Shown here piece after piece: positions 1 through 7,828 of a DNA stretch of 13,366 nucleotides. Each line of letters opens with the position of its first letter. Position 1 is the first letter of the stretch. The notes below the pieces were generated by a model. That model was not told the DNA's origin. It saw nothing but the letters and a program-made list of their open reading frames with translations, and did no database searches. This DNA is from Methylococcaceae bacterium. GTDB taxonomy: Bacteria > Pseudomonadota > Gammaproteobacteria > Methylococcales > Methylomonadaceae. The stretch spans positions 1 through 13,366 of the forward strand of contig CANNNN010000028.1 of NCBI GenBank assembly GCA_947506075.1, in the 5' to 3' direction. The position numbers and the translations under genes were made by a program.

Positions 1-125
1 GCATTTGCTATCCGCTTCTTTCAGGCTGACCTCGCGGTTTTCCCCTTGCGGTTTCGCTACGGTTGTCGTTACTACTTCCGGTTATCTCCTTTCAGATAAC
101 AAGTTTTAGCCCATGCTGGGCACAC
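1..125 (-). mobile_element. Group II intron, 5' end (domain I RNA), cut by window edge
   Basis: Read on the minus strand, the segment starts at base 125 with GTGTGCCCAGCATGGGC, which fits the GUGYG 5' consensus of bacterial group II introns followed by their usual first short stem (109-113 with 117-121). A second stem pairs 81-87 with 94-100. The remainder carries the run of small stems and the 'CTGAAAGAAGCGGATAGCAAA' style of sequence that I recognise from domain I of many proteobacterial group II introns. The intron-encoded reverse transcriptase/maturase and the catalytic domains V and VI would lie to the left of base 1 and cannot be seen, so class and completeness are unknown. The proposed 5' splice junction is between 126 and 125. 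The intron lies in the same orientation as the upstream pat-like gene, directly after an inverted repeat. The assignment rests on pattern memory, not a covariance-model search. Confidence 0.7.
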
Positions 126-165
126 GAGTGCAGGCTTCGCCCGCTTGCAGGCGAAGCCTGCACTC
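126..165. repeat. Perfect 16-bp inverted repeat (possible terminator or REP-like element)
   Basis: Arms GAGTGCAGGCTTCGCC (126-141) and GGCGAAGCCTGCACTC (150-165) are exact reverse complements around an 8-base loop (142-149). The element lies about 80 bases beyond the stop codon of the pat-like gene, where a transcript end would be expected. No T-run follows on the minus strand, because the group II intron begins immediately, so any original T-tract may have been displaced by insertion. It could be an intrinsic terminator stem used as the intron target, or a dispersed palindromic repeat. The structure is certain; the role is not. Confidence 0.8.
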
Positions 166-243
166 CAAGTTGCCACGGATTAAATGTGTAGCTGTCATGT
201 CGTTTAATCAATTCAGTACTCTATAAAAGCCATTTCAAGTCAG

Positions 244-2925
244 TTACTGCCTCAAATCCTTAACAACCCTGACCACTTCCTGATCGCCAGCAATGGTTTC
301 GATACTGAAACCCAGCTTGGTCACCAGCGACAGCATCGGTTTGTTAACAGCCAGTACCTCGCCTTCAAAGAATGACATGCCCTTGGCTTTGGCTGTTTGC
401 AATAAGGTTTTCATCAGCCTCGTCCCTATGCCCATGCACTGGCAGTCATCGGCAACAACCAGCGCAAACTCAACAGAATGACCATCAGGGTTAACCATGT
501 AACGACCCACGCCTAGTTCGTTCGGCATTTTTTGATCGGTGGTTACCGCTACAAAGGCCATTTCACGGTCATAATCGATTTGAGTGAAGCGCACCACCAT
601 TTCCGGGGTTAACTCCTGCAGGGCCTGCATGAAACGGAAATATTTGGTGCGCTCGGATAAACGATGGACGAAATCTTTTTCCAGACCCGCATCTTCGGGG
701 CGTATCGGTCTGATTGTGATATTGGCGCCGTTGGTTAATTGATATTGATGGACTAATTCATGAGGATACGGGTGTATCGCCATGTGCGAATAAGGGCTTA
801 GCTGATGCGAGGCTTGCGCCTTGATGCGAGCATCAACCGCCATGACGCCGTGTTCATCGACGATCAGTGGATTAATATCCAGCTCCAAGATTTCCGGCAG
901 TTCGCTGACCATGATCGATACATTAAGCAGCACATCCACCAGGGCTTTTTTATTGGCGGGCGGTAACTGGCGGAATGCCTCCAGGTATTTGGCCGCTTTG
1001 GTTTTGGCGATCATTTGTTCAACCATATACGCGTTCAGTGGTGGCAGGGCGACTGAGTTGTCCTGCAAAATTTCCACCATCGTGCCGCCCAAGCCAAAGC
1101 TGATCGCAGGACCGAATACCGGATCTCTGACCACGCCTATCATCAGTTCGCGACCGCTGGGGGATTTAAACATGGGTTCAACCGTCATGCCGACTTCAGT
1201 GATTTCCGGATATTTTTGTTTAATCTCAGCTTCCATTTCCAGGTAGTTGCGCGAAATATCCTGAACGCTGTTGATGTTGAGGCGTACGCCGCCGATATCG
1301 GATTTATGGCTGAATTCGGACATGTTAATTTTTAACACCACCGGAAAACGCAGTGTTTCTGCCGCAATCATCGCGTCCTTGGCGCTGGCAACCTTGATGG
1401 TCTGGGTGACCGGAATATGGAAGGCGGCCAGTATGGCTTTGGATTCCTGTGCAGTTAACACCTGACGGTTTTCTGAAAGTACCCGTTCAATAATCAAGCG
1501 TGCACCGGTAACATCAGGTGTCGCCAGTTCATCGGTAGGCGAAGGAATTTGTTTCAGCAGGATTTGATTTTGGGTATAACTGGCCAGAAAGCCAAACGCG
1601 TCGACAGCAATTTCCGGTGTATTAAAGTGAGCCACTTTGCTGTTGTCAAAAAGATTTCGCCCTTCCTGTACTCGTGCACCGCCGGTCCAAGAGGCCAGCA
1701 CCGGTTTTCTGCTGGTTTTGGCACCTTCAATAATGCATTCGGCAACCTGGGTCGGATTGGTCATCGCCTGAGGCGTCAAAATGACCAAGATGCCGTCAAT
1801 ATTCTTATCCTTAAGGCAGATTTCCAGGGCTTTCTGGTAACGTTCAGACGTTGCATCTCCCAGAATATCGACAGGGTTGGCATGTGACCAGTGCAAAGGC
1901 AAGACTTCGTCCAGCGCCACAATACTGGCAGGGCTCAGTTCCGCCATCTGTATGCCGACATCTTCGGCACGGTCTGTACACATCACGCCGGGGCCTCCGG
2001 CATTGGTGATAATAGCCAGACGGTCTTTCTTAACCACATAATTATTGGCCAAAACCCGGGCCGCTGAAAACAGTTCATTGATATTGTAAGCCCTGACCAC
2101 ACCAGCCCGGGCAATAGCCGCATCGAACACATTGTCGCCGCCGACCATTGCGCCGGTATGTGACATGGCTGCCTTGCAGCCTGCTTCATGCCGGCCTGAT
2201 TTGATCAGGATCACCGGCTTTAGTCTAGCCGCCGCTTTAAGTCCGCTTAAAAAGCGGCGCGCATCGCGTATGCCTTCAACATACATCAAGATGCCGGTGG
2301 TCTTGCCGTCCGTTGCCAGATAATCCAGCACTTCGCCGAAATCAATATCCGCCGCTCCTCCCATTGAGACCACGGTTGAAAAGCCGATGTCCTGGGATTT
2401 CGCCCAATCCAGAATCGCCGTACACACCGCCCCCGATTGGGACAGCAGCGCCAGATTGCCGTCTTTAACTGTGCCGTCACCAAAGGTCGCATTAAGCTTT
2501 CCACTGGGACGTATCACGCCCAGACAGTTAGGGCCGATAATGCGGATACTGTAGCGATGAGCAATGTCCAATACTTCCTGTTGCAGCCGCTTACCTTCCG
2601 CCCCCAACTCGCCGAAGCCGGCGCTGATAATAATCACGGATGTGACGCCTATCTCGCCGCACTGGCGAATGATGCCGGGAACGCTGGGTGCAGGCGTCGC
2701 AATCACGACCAGATCCAGGTCCTCAGGGACGGCATTCAGGTCTGGGTAGGCCTTCAAGCCTAATAAAGTATCGCGTTTGTTGTTGACCGGATAAAGCCCG
2801 CCTTTAAAGCCGGCCTCCTGCATATTAAGCAGTAGTCTGTAGCCAACGCTATCCTCGCGTTCGGATGCCCCTACGATAGCAACAGATTTTGGGGTGAAAA
2901 ATCGATTCAGATAGTGAGGGCCCAT
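244..2925 (-). CDS. pat: Fused ADP-forming acyl-CoA synthetase / GNAT protein acetyltransferase (Pat/YfiQ-like)
   Basis: This 893-residue protein has the domain order of Salmonella Pat (E. coli YfiQ/PatZ, about 886 residues): CoA-binding Rossmann domain (about 8-135, GPNCLG at 131-136), succinyl-CoA-ligase-like domains (about 150-465, SQSGA at 162-166), ATP-grasp domain (about 475-705, ELDINPL near 681-687) and a C-terminal GNAT domain (about 735-893) with the acetyl-CoA-binding loop MGIGTRL at 831. Pat enzymes acetylate lysines of metabolic enzymes, classically shutting down acetyl-CoA synthetase, in the cytoplasm. Both histidines that carry phosphate in active ADP-forming synthetases appear present: H256 in SHTGAMVGG and H540 in SHKSDIGGV. 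The ligase half may therefore still work, so a bifunctional enzyme remains possible. The ATG is supported by GGAG five bases upstream. The nearest upstream gene is 196 bases away, so it probably has its own promoter. Family is confident; substrate is not determined. Confidence 0.9.
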   Translation of the reverse strand: MGPHYLNRFFTPKSVAIVGASEREDSVGYRLLLNMQEAGFKGGLYPVNNKRDTLLGLKAYPDLNAVPEDLDLVVIATPAPSVPGIIRQCGEIGVTSVIIISAGFGELGAEGKRLQQEVLDIAHRYSIRIIGPNCLGVIRPSGKLNATFGDGTVKDGNLALLSQSGAVCTAILDWAKSQDIGFSTVVSMGGAADIDFGEVLDYLATDGKTTGILMYVEGIRDARRFLSGLKAAARLKPVILIKSGRHEAGCKAAMSHTGAMVGGDNVFDAAIARAGVVRAYNINELFSAARVLANNYVVKKDRLAIITNAGGPGVMCTDRAEDVGIQMAELSPASIVALDEVLPLHWSHANPVDILGDATSERYQKALEICLKDKNIDGILVILTPQAMTNPTQVAECIIEGAKTSRKPVLASWTGGARVQEGRNLFDNSKVAHFNTPEIAVDAFGFLASYTQNQILLKQIPSPTDELATPDVTGARLIIERVLSENRQVLTAQESKAILAAFHIPVTQTIKVASAKDAMIAAETLRFPVVLKINMSEFSHKSDIGGVRLNINSVQDISRNYLEMEAEIKQKYPEITEVGMTVEPMFKSPSGRELMIGVVRDPVFGPAISFGLGGTMVEILQDNSVALPPLNAYMVEQMIAKTKAAKYLEAFRQLPPANKKALVDVLLNVSIMVSELPEILELDINPLIVDEHGVMAVDARIKAQASHQLSPYSHMAIHPYPHELVHQYQLTNGANITIRPIRPEDAGLEKDFVHRLSERTKYFRFMQALQELTPEMVVRFTQIDYDREMAFVAVTTDQKMPNELGVGRYMVNPDGHSVEFALVVADDCQCMGIGTRLMKTLLQTAKAKGMSFFEGEVLAVNKPMLSLVTKLGFSIETIAGDQEVVRVVKDLRQ

Positions 2926-3121
2926 GGATGCTCCAAAATAAGGAAAAGGAAAAGGAATTTTTAAAATGCTAACATTGTTGGCCTGACGACCAGATTAAAA
3001 TCAATCATTGGGCTATAAACTGACGGCTGCGCGCATAAAGATACCGGCGAAAAATTGCCGTCACAACGGAGCGCTGCATAATTTCGGCTAATTCGTGGTT
3101 ATTGAAACCGGCCTATGATGA

Positions 3122-3331
3122 CTATCTTAAGCTAACCAAGCCATTTTTTTGCTGCTTAGACAGCATTGCTTGATAGTCTTTTTCTGCTGCTAACCAGTCG
3201 TCCTGATTAAGATTGGGGCTAAAGTTTCTGGCTAAGGCCTTGTAATAGGCTGCTTCAGCAATCCACTGATGAAATTCCGGTATCGCAGTGCTTGTGGGTT
3301 CATTTTCAAAATTTGCAGCCTTTATTTGCAT
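3122..3331 (-). CDS. Small DUF2934 domain protein
   Basis: A 69-residue protein. Residues about 19-54 match the DUF2934 pattern: an IAEAAYYKALAR helix, a short loop, then DDWLAAEKDY, equivalent to the family's usual 'IAERAY..AE.RGF.PG...DDWL.AE' layout. The function of the family is unknown; members are short soluble proteins common in proteobacteria. The first 18 residues are polar and show no signal peptide or membrane segment. It sits 79 bases after hemY and 196 bases before the pat-like gene, all on the minus strand, so it may be read through from the hem operon. No convincing Shine-Dalgarno sequence precedes the ATG, which weakens the start choice but not the domain match. It could also be translated from its own weak promoter in the hemY-DUF2934 gap. 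Confidence 0.75.
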   Translation of the reverse strand: MQIKAANFENEPTSTAIPEFHQWIAEAAYYKALARNFSPNLNQDDWLAAEKDYQAMLSKQQKNGLVSLR

Positions 3332-3410
3332 TGGATTAATTATGAAATAGTTAAATAGCTTCTCTATTAGCCAAGAACCTCAGCCTGCATCGTCATTTTG
3401 CTGTAACCAA

Positions 3411-4640
3411 TCAGTATATTGCGTCAATCCCGCTGACAATCTCGCTGGATGCCAACTCCAGTCCCTGTTTATAGCATTCGCTGGATTTGTCTTTATCACC
3501 TTGTACAAACAACAAGTCACCCAATAGTTGATAAGCCTGGACGGTAGGCTCTATTGAAATGCTTTTAGTCAGATAACTTTCCGCTTTTTGGTTGTTGCCG
3601 CATTTTACGCTTAGCTTGCCCAAAACAGTCAGAAAAACCGCATCCCGTGGATGCATAGGCAGCCACTGCTCAGCGGTTTCAAGCTGTGTTGCGACATCAA
3701 GCGACTGAACATTGCCAAATAATACCACCAACGTTTGATCCCAAGTTGTCGACAAGGCTCTGGCCAAGCCGCCTTCGATCTTTGCGCCAGCACCGGCATT
3801 AATCATCGCGGCAAAATAGATCGCCGAAACGCCCTTCATGTTTTTTATGTAATCGGGAATTTCCGACCATAGCGTTTCAATTTCGGTAGCTTTGCCTCGC
3901 GCTGAAGCCTGTTTTAATAGTTTGCTGAAGGCTTCGGTCTCCAGCAGTTTTATTTCAGCCTCCATCAGCACCTTATGGGTGTTTAATGTTGGAATCAGTT
4001 TCCGGATACCTTCCCAGTCACCGGCCTGTTGATAGGCTTGATGTAATAGTTTTAACACGCTGGCATGAGTCGGATCTATGGTATGCAGGCGGGTCAGTGT
4101 TTCCAGGGCCTGTTTGAACTGTTTTTCCGATAAATGTAATTCTGCCTGAGTCAGACCTATCGCCACATCGGAACCCGGTGCCTGGTCTGCTGCCTGCTTT
4201 AGATATTCATCCCTTTTATCCAGCGCACCTCGGGATTGCGCAGCTCTTGCTGCGGTCAAATAGTGGATCAACGGTGCGCCGCTGTGCGAGGCATGTTTGA
4301 TCAATATTTTTTCGGCTTTTTCCCAGTTACCTTCTGCAGAATCCACTAAACCGGCAATCAGGGCTTCCTGGGAACGGTTGAATTTGATATTTTTTCCACG
4401 ATTTTTGACTTGCTCCGGCAATCTGAGCAACCAGCCTAAAAACCGGAAAAACAGATAAAATACAAAAAAACCGATAATCAGGCTAACCACGAAAACGATT
4501 AGCGACGTTTCCAGCGACCAATGTCCTATACCTATCAGCACATAGCCGGGATTTTCAAATCCGCCTAGCCATTTATTGGCAAAAAACGCCGCAGCAAGGG
4601 CAATAAACAGCGAACCCAGAAAATACATTATATTTTTCAT
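3411..4640 (-). CDS. hemY: HemY, inner-membrane TPR protein of the heme operon
   Basis: At 409 residues it is close to E. coli HemY (398). Two hydrophobic segments (about 4-21 and 45-69) form the membrane anchor and belong to the HemY N-terminal domain (about 27-133). The rest is helical with TPR-like repeats, for example around 165-205 and again in the last 90 residues (residues equivalent to PRDAVFLTVLGKLSV and QAYQLLGDLLFVQGDKDKS). This proteobacterial HemY is not the protoporphyrinogen oxidase given the same name in Bacillus. Its exact biochemical role in tetrapyrrole synthesis is not settled, though it is consistently linked with hemCDX. It is the last gene of hemCDXY here, 15 bases after the hemX stop, with a modest GAG eight bases before the ATG. 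A later methionine at residue 5 is an alternative start. Confidence 0.93.
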   Translation of the reverse strand: MKNIMYFLGSLFIALAAAFFANKWLGGFENPGYVLIGIGHWSLETSLIVFVVSLIIGFFVFYLFFRFLGWLLRLPEQVKNRGKNIKFNRSQEALIAGLVDSAEGNWEKAEKILIKHASHSGAPLIHYLTAARAAQSRGALDKRDEYLKQAADQAPGSDVAIGLTQAELHLSEKQFKQALETLTRLHTIDPTHASVLKLLHQAYQQAGDWEGIRKLIPTLNTHKVLMEAEIKLLETEAFSKLLKQASARGKATEIETLWSEIPDYIKNMKGVSAIYFAAMINAGAGAKIEGGLARALSTTWDQTLVVLFGNVQSLDVATQLETAEQWLPMHPRDAVFLTVLGKLSVKCGNNQKAESYLTKSISIEPTVQAYQLLGDLLFVQGDKDKSSECYKQGLELASSEIVSGIDAIY

Positions 4641-4655
4641 CAGGTATGCTCTAGG

Positions 4656-5951
4656 TTAGGGTGCGGCCGGCACTGTATCAAACGGTGGGCGCATCCGTTC
4701 CATGCCGATGCCAGAACCGTCACCCTCCTTAACAGTCGGCTGAGTCTCAGCGGGTACCGCTGTCTCGGGTAGCTTTACCGGCTCAATAGCTTTGTCAGTT
4801 TGACCGGACTTTACTTTTTCATCAGGCTGCAACGCGGCTTTATCGACTTCCAGTCTCAGCTTGGAAATATCCCTGAGCATTTTCAATGACAGACTAATGT
4901 CAGGAAACTGGCTGCGGATTTTAATTGCAATAAACCTGTCCAGTTCGGCAATAAGCTTATTCGTTTCGGCGTTCTTGGCAAAGTTTTTTTCCAGCCATTT
5001 TTTTGCGTCAGCCAGACTGGTTTGATAAAGCCGCTCGTTTTGTTGAACTAAAGATATTTTGACCATTTCCAGCTTGACGCGTAACTGCTCACGAACAAAC
5101 TGAGCTTCTTCCGGCGTCAATATTTCCTTGATCTGATGTTCGGTGTGCCTGATGGTTACTATGCCCTCCAGTTGTCCCATTGCAGAATCAAGCAGGTTGT
5201 GAGCATCCTTATCCGACGGTTCCTGTGCTGCTTTAGGCGGTGTTAGGGCTTTTCCGGTATAAGGCAGCAATAAGACCAGGGTATCAACCTGATCTTGTAG
5301 CACTTGAATAGCAGCATACATGCCGACAATATCAGCCACGGTAACATTGCCGATAGCCGCAATATCCCTGGCGAGTTGTTCGCGTATTTTAAACGCCCCG
5401 GCATCCCCGCTTTCTCTGAGGCGCTGATCCGCCGCTTCCAACGCTTCTCGGGTGGTATTAACATCGCCCATTAAATACAGGCGCTGATTGGCTATGCTTA
5501 GCAGGTATTCCGCATCGGCGATTAACCAGTCGCCGCGTGTCTTGCCTAATTGACGCTGCAACTGCTGAACCGCAGCGTTTAATTCAGTCCGTGTGCTGTC
5601 CAGTTTTTCGCCGTGTAACTGGGAAAATTCCGCCAACCTTTGCGTGAAATGGGCATCCTTTCCGGCCATGTTTGTGTCTACGGAAGCCAGTTGGGATTGA
5701 ATGGCAGCGAGCTGCGACTGATAACCGCTGATCTGTTTTGACAGCTCGATAAGCTGCATATCGCCCTTGTTAACTTCGCCGCCCAGATCGGCCTGTTCAG
5801 AGCGCAATTGCTGAAAAAGATAAAAACCAGCCCCCGCCACACCGATAATAACAAGCAGCACGATGATGCCAAACCAGAGCCCGCCACGTGTACCGTGAAC
5901 TTTACTCGTTTCGCTCACAGTCTGTTCTTGTTGTTCACTCAATTCGGCCAC
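4656..5951 (-). CDS. hemX: HemX, membrane-anchored coiled-coil protein of the heme operon
   Basis: The 431-residue protein has a short cytoplasmic N-terminus, one transmembrane helix (about 25-46), a long Gln/Ser/Leu-rich predicted coiled coil (about 47-137), and then the conserved HemX block at 141-180 (DWLIADAEYLLSIANQRL, followed by a D-rich/AAD helix). A Pro/Glu/Thr-rich tail occupies about the last 45 residues, making it longer than E. coli HemX (393). Databases often label HemX as uroporphyrinogen-III C-methyltransferase, but no SAM-binding methyltransferase domain is visible, so that label should not be carried over. The start is GTG, supported by AGGGG six bases upstream, and lies one base beyond the hemD stop, so translational coupling is likely. 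The TTG at codon 4 is a weaker alternative start. Confidence 0.92.
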   Translation of the reverse strand: MAELSEQQEQTVSETSKVHGTRGGLWFGIIVLLVIIGVAGAGFYLFQQLRSEQADLGGEVNKGDMQLIELSKQISGYQSQLAAIQSQLASVDTNMAGKDAHFTQRLAEFSQLHGEKLDSTRTELNAAVQQLQRQLGKTRGDWLIADAEYLLSIANQRLYLMGDVNTTREALEAADQRLRESGDAGAFKIREQLARDIAAIGNVTVADIVGMYAAIQVLQDQVDTLVLLLPYTGKALTPPKAAQEPSDKDAHNLLDSAMGQLEGIVTIRHTEHQIKEILTPEEAQFVREQLRVKLEMVKISLVQQNERLYQTSLADAKKWLEKNFAKNAETNKLIAELDRFIAIKIRSQFPDISLSLKMLRDISKLRLEVDKAALQPDEKVKSGQTDKAIEPVKLPETAVPAETQPTVKEGDGSGIGMERMRPPFDTVPAAP

Positions 5952-5952
5952 G

Positions 5953-6750
5953 CTATTCCCCTGTCACACACGTTATTACTTGCTCAAGAATTGCTGTATC
6001 GAAAGGATTATTCGTTACAGAAATTCGATTAAATCCTAGGTCGGCGGCTATACACCTGATTCTGTCGCTAACTACCACCAGGGGAATTAAGGACAATAGC
6101 TTATGATTTTTTTCACCGAACATTAACATCAAGTTTTGCAAGGCCTCAGCGCTGGTCACGGTAATGACATCCAGGCTTTGTTGTGTAATTAACTTCACAA
6201 CCACAGCATTATCACTTTGCGGGACTATCCTTTTATATACGTCCAGATAGTCAACATTTGCACCTCTGCTGCGTAGGATAGTTGCCAGTTGATCGCGCCC
6301 GCCTACTCCGCGAACGATTAAAATATTCTGTCCTTCGACTTGCTGTAGGACCGGCATTTCCAACAGCGCCTCGCTGTTATAACCGTTCTCGGGCAGCAAG
6401 TCGACGGGTAATCCGGCATTTCTCATAGCCTGTGCCGTCGATTGCCCGACTGCGGCAAAACGCACAGATTTCGAGCTGGGTATTTTGCCACTATTCGCCT
6501 TTAGAGCAAAATTTACTGCATTGGCACTGATGAAAATAAGCCAATGGCACCTGTCTAAATTTTCCAGCGTGAGTTTTATCTGCTCTGAGTCGGCCCGGGC
6601 AACAATTTCCAGCGTTGGAAAGCGCACGGCGATTCCGCCGCTTTCTTCAATTAAACGACTGAGCTTTTCCGCCTGATGTACAGGGCGGGTCACTAAAATG
6701 CGTGCGCCGTTCAAGATCTTATTCAAGCAACAATGCTTGCAGAATGGCAT
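5953..6750 (-). CDS. hemD: Uroporphyrinogen-III synthase
   Basis: HemD cyclises hydroxymethylbilane with inversion of ring D to give uroporphyrinogen III, the branch point for heme, siroheme and cobalamin. From the ATG at 6750 the protein is 265 residues. Family motifs are visible: ARILVTRPVHQAEKL near the N-terminus, ISANAVNFALK (SANAV at 75-79), RGVGGRDQLA (147-156) and VITVTSAEALQNL (195-207). The two-domain fold places the active-site cleft between these blocks. The start is uncertain: the reading frame is open from a TTG at 6780, the ATG at 6750 has AAGG five bases upstream, and TTG codons at 6726 or 6714 would fit the usual HemD N-terminus better. All but the last of these overlap the end of hemC. 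The stop is one base from the hemX start. Confidence 0.93.
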   Translation of the reverse strand: MPFCKHCCLNKILNGARILVTRPVHQAEKLSRLIEESGGIAVRFPTLEIVARADSEQIKLTLENLDRCHWLIFISANAVNFALKANSGKIPSSKSVRFAAVGQSTAQAMRNAGLPVDLLPENGYNSEALLEMPVLQQVEGQNILIVRGVGGRDQLATILRSRGANVDYLDVYKRIVPQSDNAVVVKLITQQSLDVITVTSAEALQNLMLMFGEKNHKLLSLIPLVVVSDRIRCIAADLGFNRISVTNNPFDTAILEQVITCVTGE

Positions 6751-7666
6751 CTGCGCCTTGAGCCAATAAATCTTCAGCAATCATGTTGCCGATAGCTTCA
6801 GCCCGGTCAAGGTCACCTGTCCGTTCGGCGCGATAAATTATGCTGCCATCAGGATTGCCGACCAAACCGCGCATAAATATCTGACCATCCCGCAAGATGG
6901 CAAAACCGGCGATCGGAACCTGGCAGCCGCCATTCAAGCGCGCATTCATGGCTCGTTCTGCGCTGACGCATAAGCCGGTTTGGTGATCATGCAACAGACT
7001 CAACATTTGATTGATTTCCAGGTCATCGCTACGGCATTCTATGCCGATAGCACCCTGACCAATCGCAGGAAGGCTGATCTCGGTATCCAGGCATTGAGTA
7101 ATACGCTCCACCATGCCCAATCTTTTTAAGCCGGCTGAAGCCAGAATAATCGCATCGTATTCGCCCGCATCCAGCTTGGACAGGCGGGTATTGACATTGC
7201 CTCTTAACGACAATATTTCAGCATCGGGGTAAAGTTCTTTAATCTGGCATTGTCTGCGCAAACTGCAGGTGCCGATTCTGGCATTAGCCGGAAGATCAGC
7301 AAAGGTCTGATAATGGTTGGAGACAAAAGCATCGGTAGGATCTTCGCGGCTTAGAATGGCCGCCAAATGTAGGCCGGCAGGAAATTCTACTGGCACGTCT
7401 TTCATTGAATGTACGGCAATATCGGCCGCCCCCTCCAGCATGCCCTGTTCCAGTTCTTTGACAAACAAGCCTTTTCCGCCAATCTTGGCTAAAGGCGCAT
7501 CAAGGATTTTGTCGCCCTGCGTGGTCATTTTAACCAGTTCGGTTCTGCATTCCGGAAAAGTTCGCTGCAAAAGTTCTGCAACATGCTCTGCCTGCCACAA
7601 CGCCAACGGACTCCTGCGTGTTGCTATACGAATAACTTTTTCAGCCAAAAGAACACCAATCAACAT
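6719..7666 (-). CDS. hemC: Hydroxymethylbilane synthase (porphobilinogen deaminase)
   Basis: HemC joins four porphobilinogen molecules into hydroxymethylbilane in the cytoplasm. The 315-residue length is typical (E. coli 313). Motifs are intact: IRIATRRSPLALWQAEHV at about 12-29, HSMKDVP with the catalytic aspartate D90, GTCSLRR at 132-138, RGNVNTRL at 155-162, and NGGCQVP with C248, which would carry the dipyrromethane cofactor. It is the first gene of the hemC-hemD-hemX-hemY run. The ATG at 7666 has no strong Shine-Dalgarno and lies inside a 7-bp inverted repeat (7662-7682). The family usually begins only a few residues before the IRIATR motif, so a start a little downstream, such as the TTG near 7648, is possible. 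Function is secure; the first few residues are not. Confidence 0.95.
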   Translation of the reverse strand: MLIGVLLAEKVIRIATRRSPLALWQAEHVAELLQRTFPECRTELVKMTTQGDKILDAPLAKIGGKGLFVKELEQGMLEGAADIAVHSMKDVPVEFPAGLHLAAILSREDPTDAFVSNHYQTFADLPANARIGTCSLRRQCQIKELYPDAEILSLRGNVNTRLSKLDAGEYDAIILASAGLKRLGMVERITQCLDTEISLPAIGQGAIGIECRSDDLEINQMLSLLHDHQTGLCVSAERAMNARLNGGCQVPIAGFAILRDGQIFMRGLVGNPDGSIIYRAERTGDLDRAEAIGNMIAEDLLAQGADAILQALLLE

Positions 7667-7682
7667 TCAACAATAGAATGTT
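7662..7682. promoter_or_regulatory. Inverted repeat over the hemC start codon
   Basis: AACATTC (7662-7668) and GAATGTT (7676-7682) are perfect reverse complements separated by 7 bases. The repeat spans the proposed hemC ATG and could occlude the start in mRNA or act as an operator. It is short and AT-rich, so chance is a real alternative. Confidence 0.3.
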
Positions 7683-7723
7683 ATTGTAACCCGTGTAAGT
7701 TGATGATGGTTAATCGAACTTGA

Positions 7724-7752
7724 ATTCTTTGTTAACTGTTATCCTGTAACAA
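7724..7752 (-). promoter_or_regulatory. Possible sigma-70-type promoter for hemCDXY
   Basis: On the minus strand TTGTTA (7752-7747) is followed after 17 bases by AAGAAT (7729-7724). Spacing is ideal and each hexamer is a partial match. Transcription would begin about 50 bases upstream of hemC. This is a by-eye assignment in AT-rich DNA. Confidence 0.35.
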
Positions 7753-7828
7753 GGCAGTCAACCAAACGCCAGGTAACATTTTGTATTTTAGTCAGGGAAA
7801 TTTAATAAAAACGCAGGAAAGTTATCTA

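Noticed and set aside
821..2763. Several plus-strand open frames opposite the pat-like gene (for example 821-1246, 1549-1887, 2437-2763)
   Set aside because: They lie wholly antisense to a well-conserved coding gene, have no family resemblance and no supporting ribosome binding sites.
3354..3368. Possible terminator after hemY (AATAG/CTATT hairpin)
   Set aside because: The stem is only five mostly A-T pairs and no T-run follows on the minus strand.
3411..4640. Annotation of hemY as protoporphyrinogen oxidase
   Set aside because: There is no FAD-binding domain; two membrane helices plus TPR-like repeats identify the proteobacterial HemY family instead.
4656..5951. Annotation of hemX as uroporphyrinogen-III C-methyltransferase
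   Set aside because: No SAM-binding methyltransferase domain is present; the protein is a membrane anchor with a coiled coil and the HemX block.
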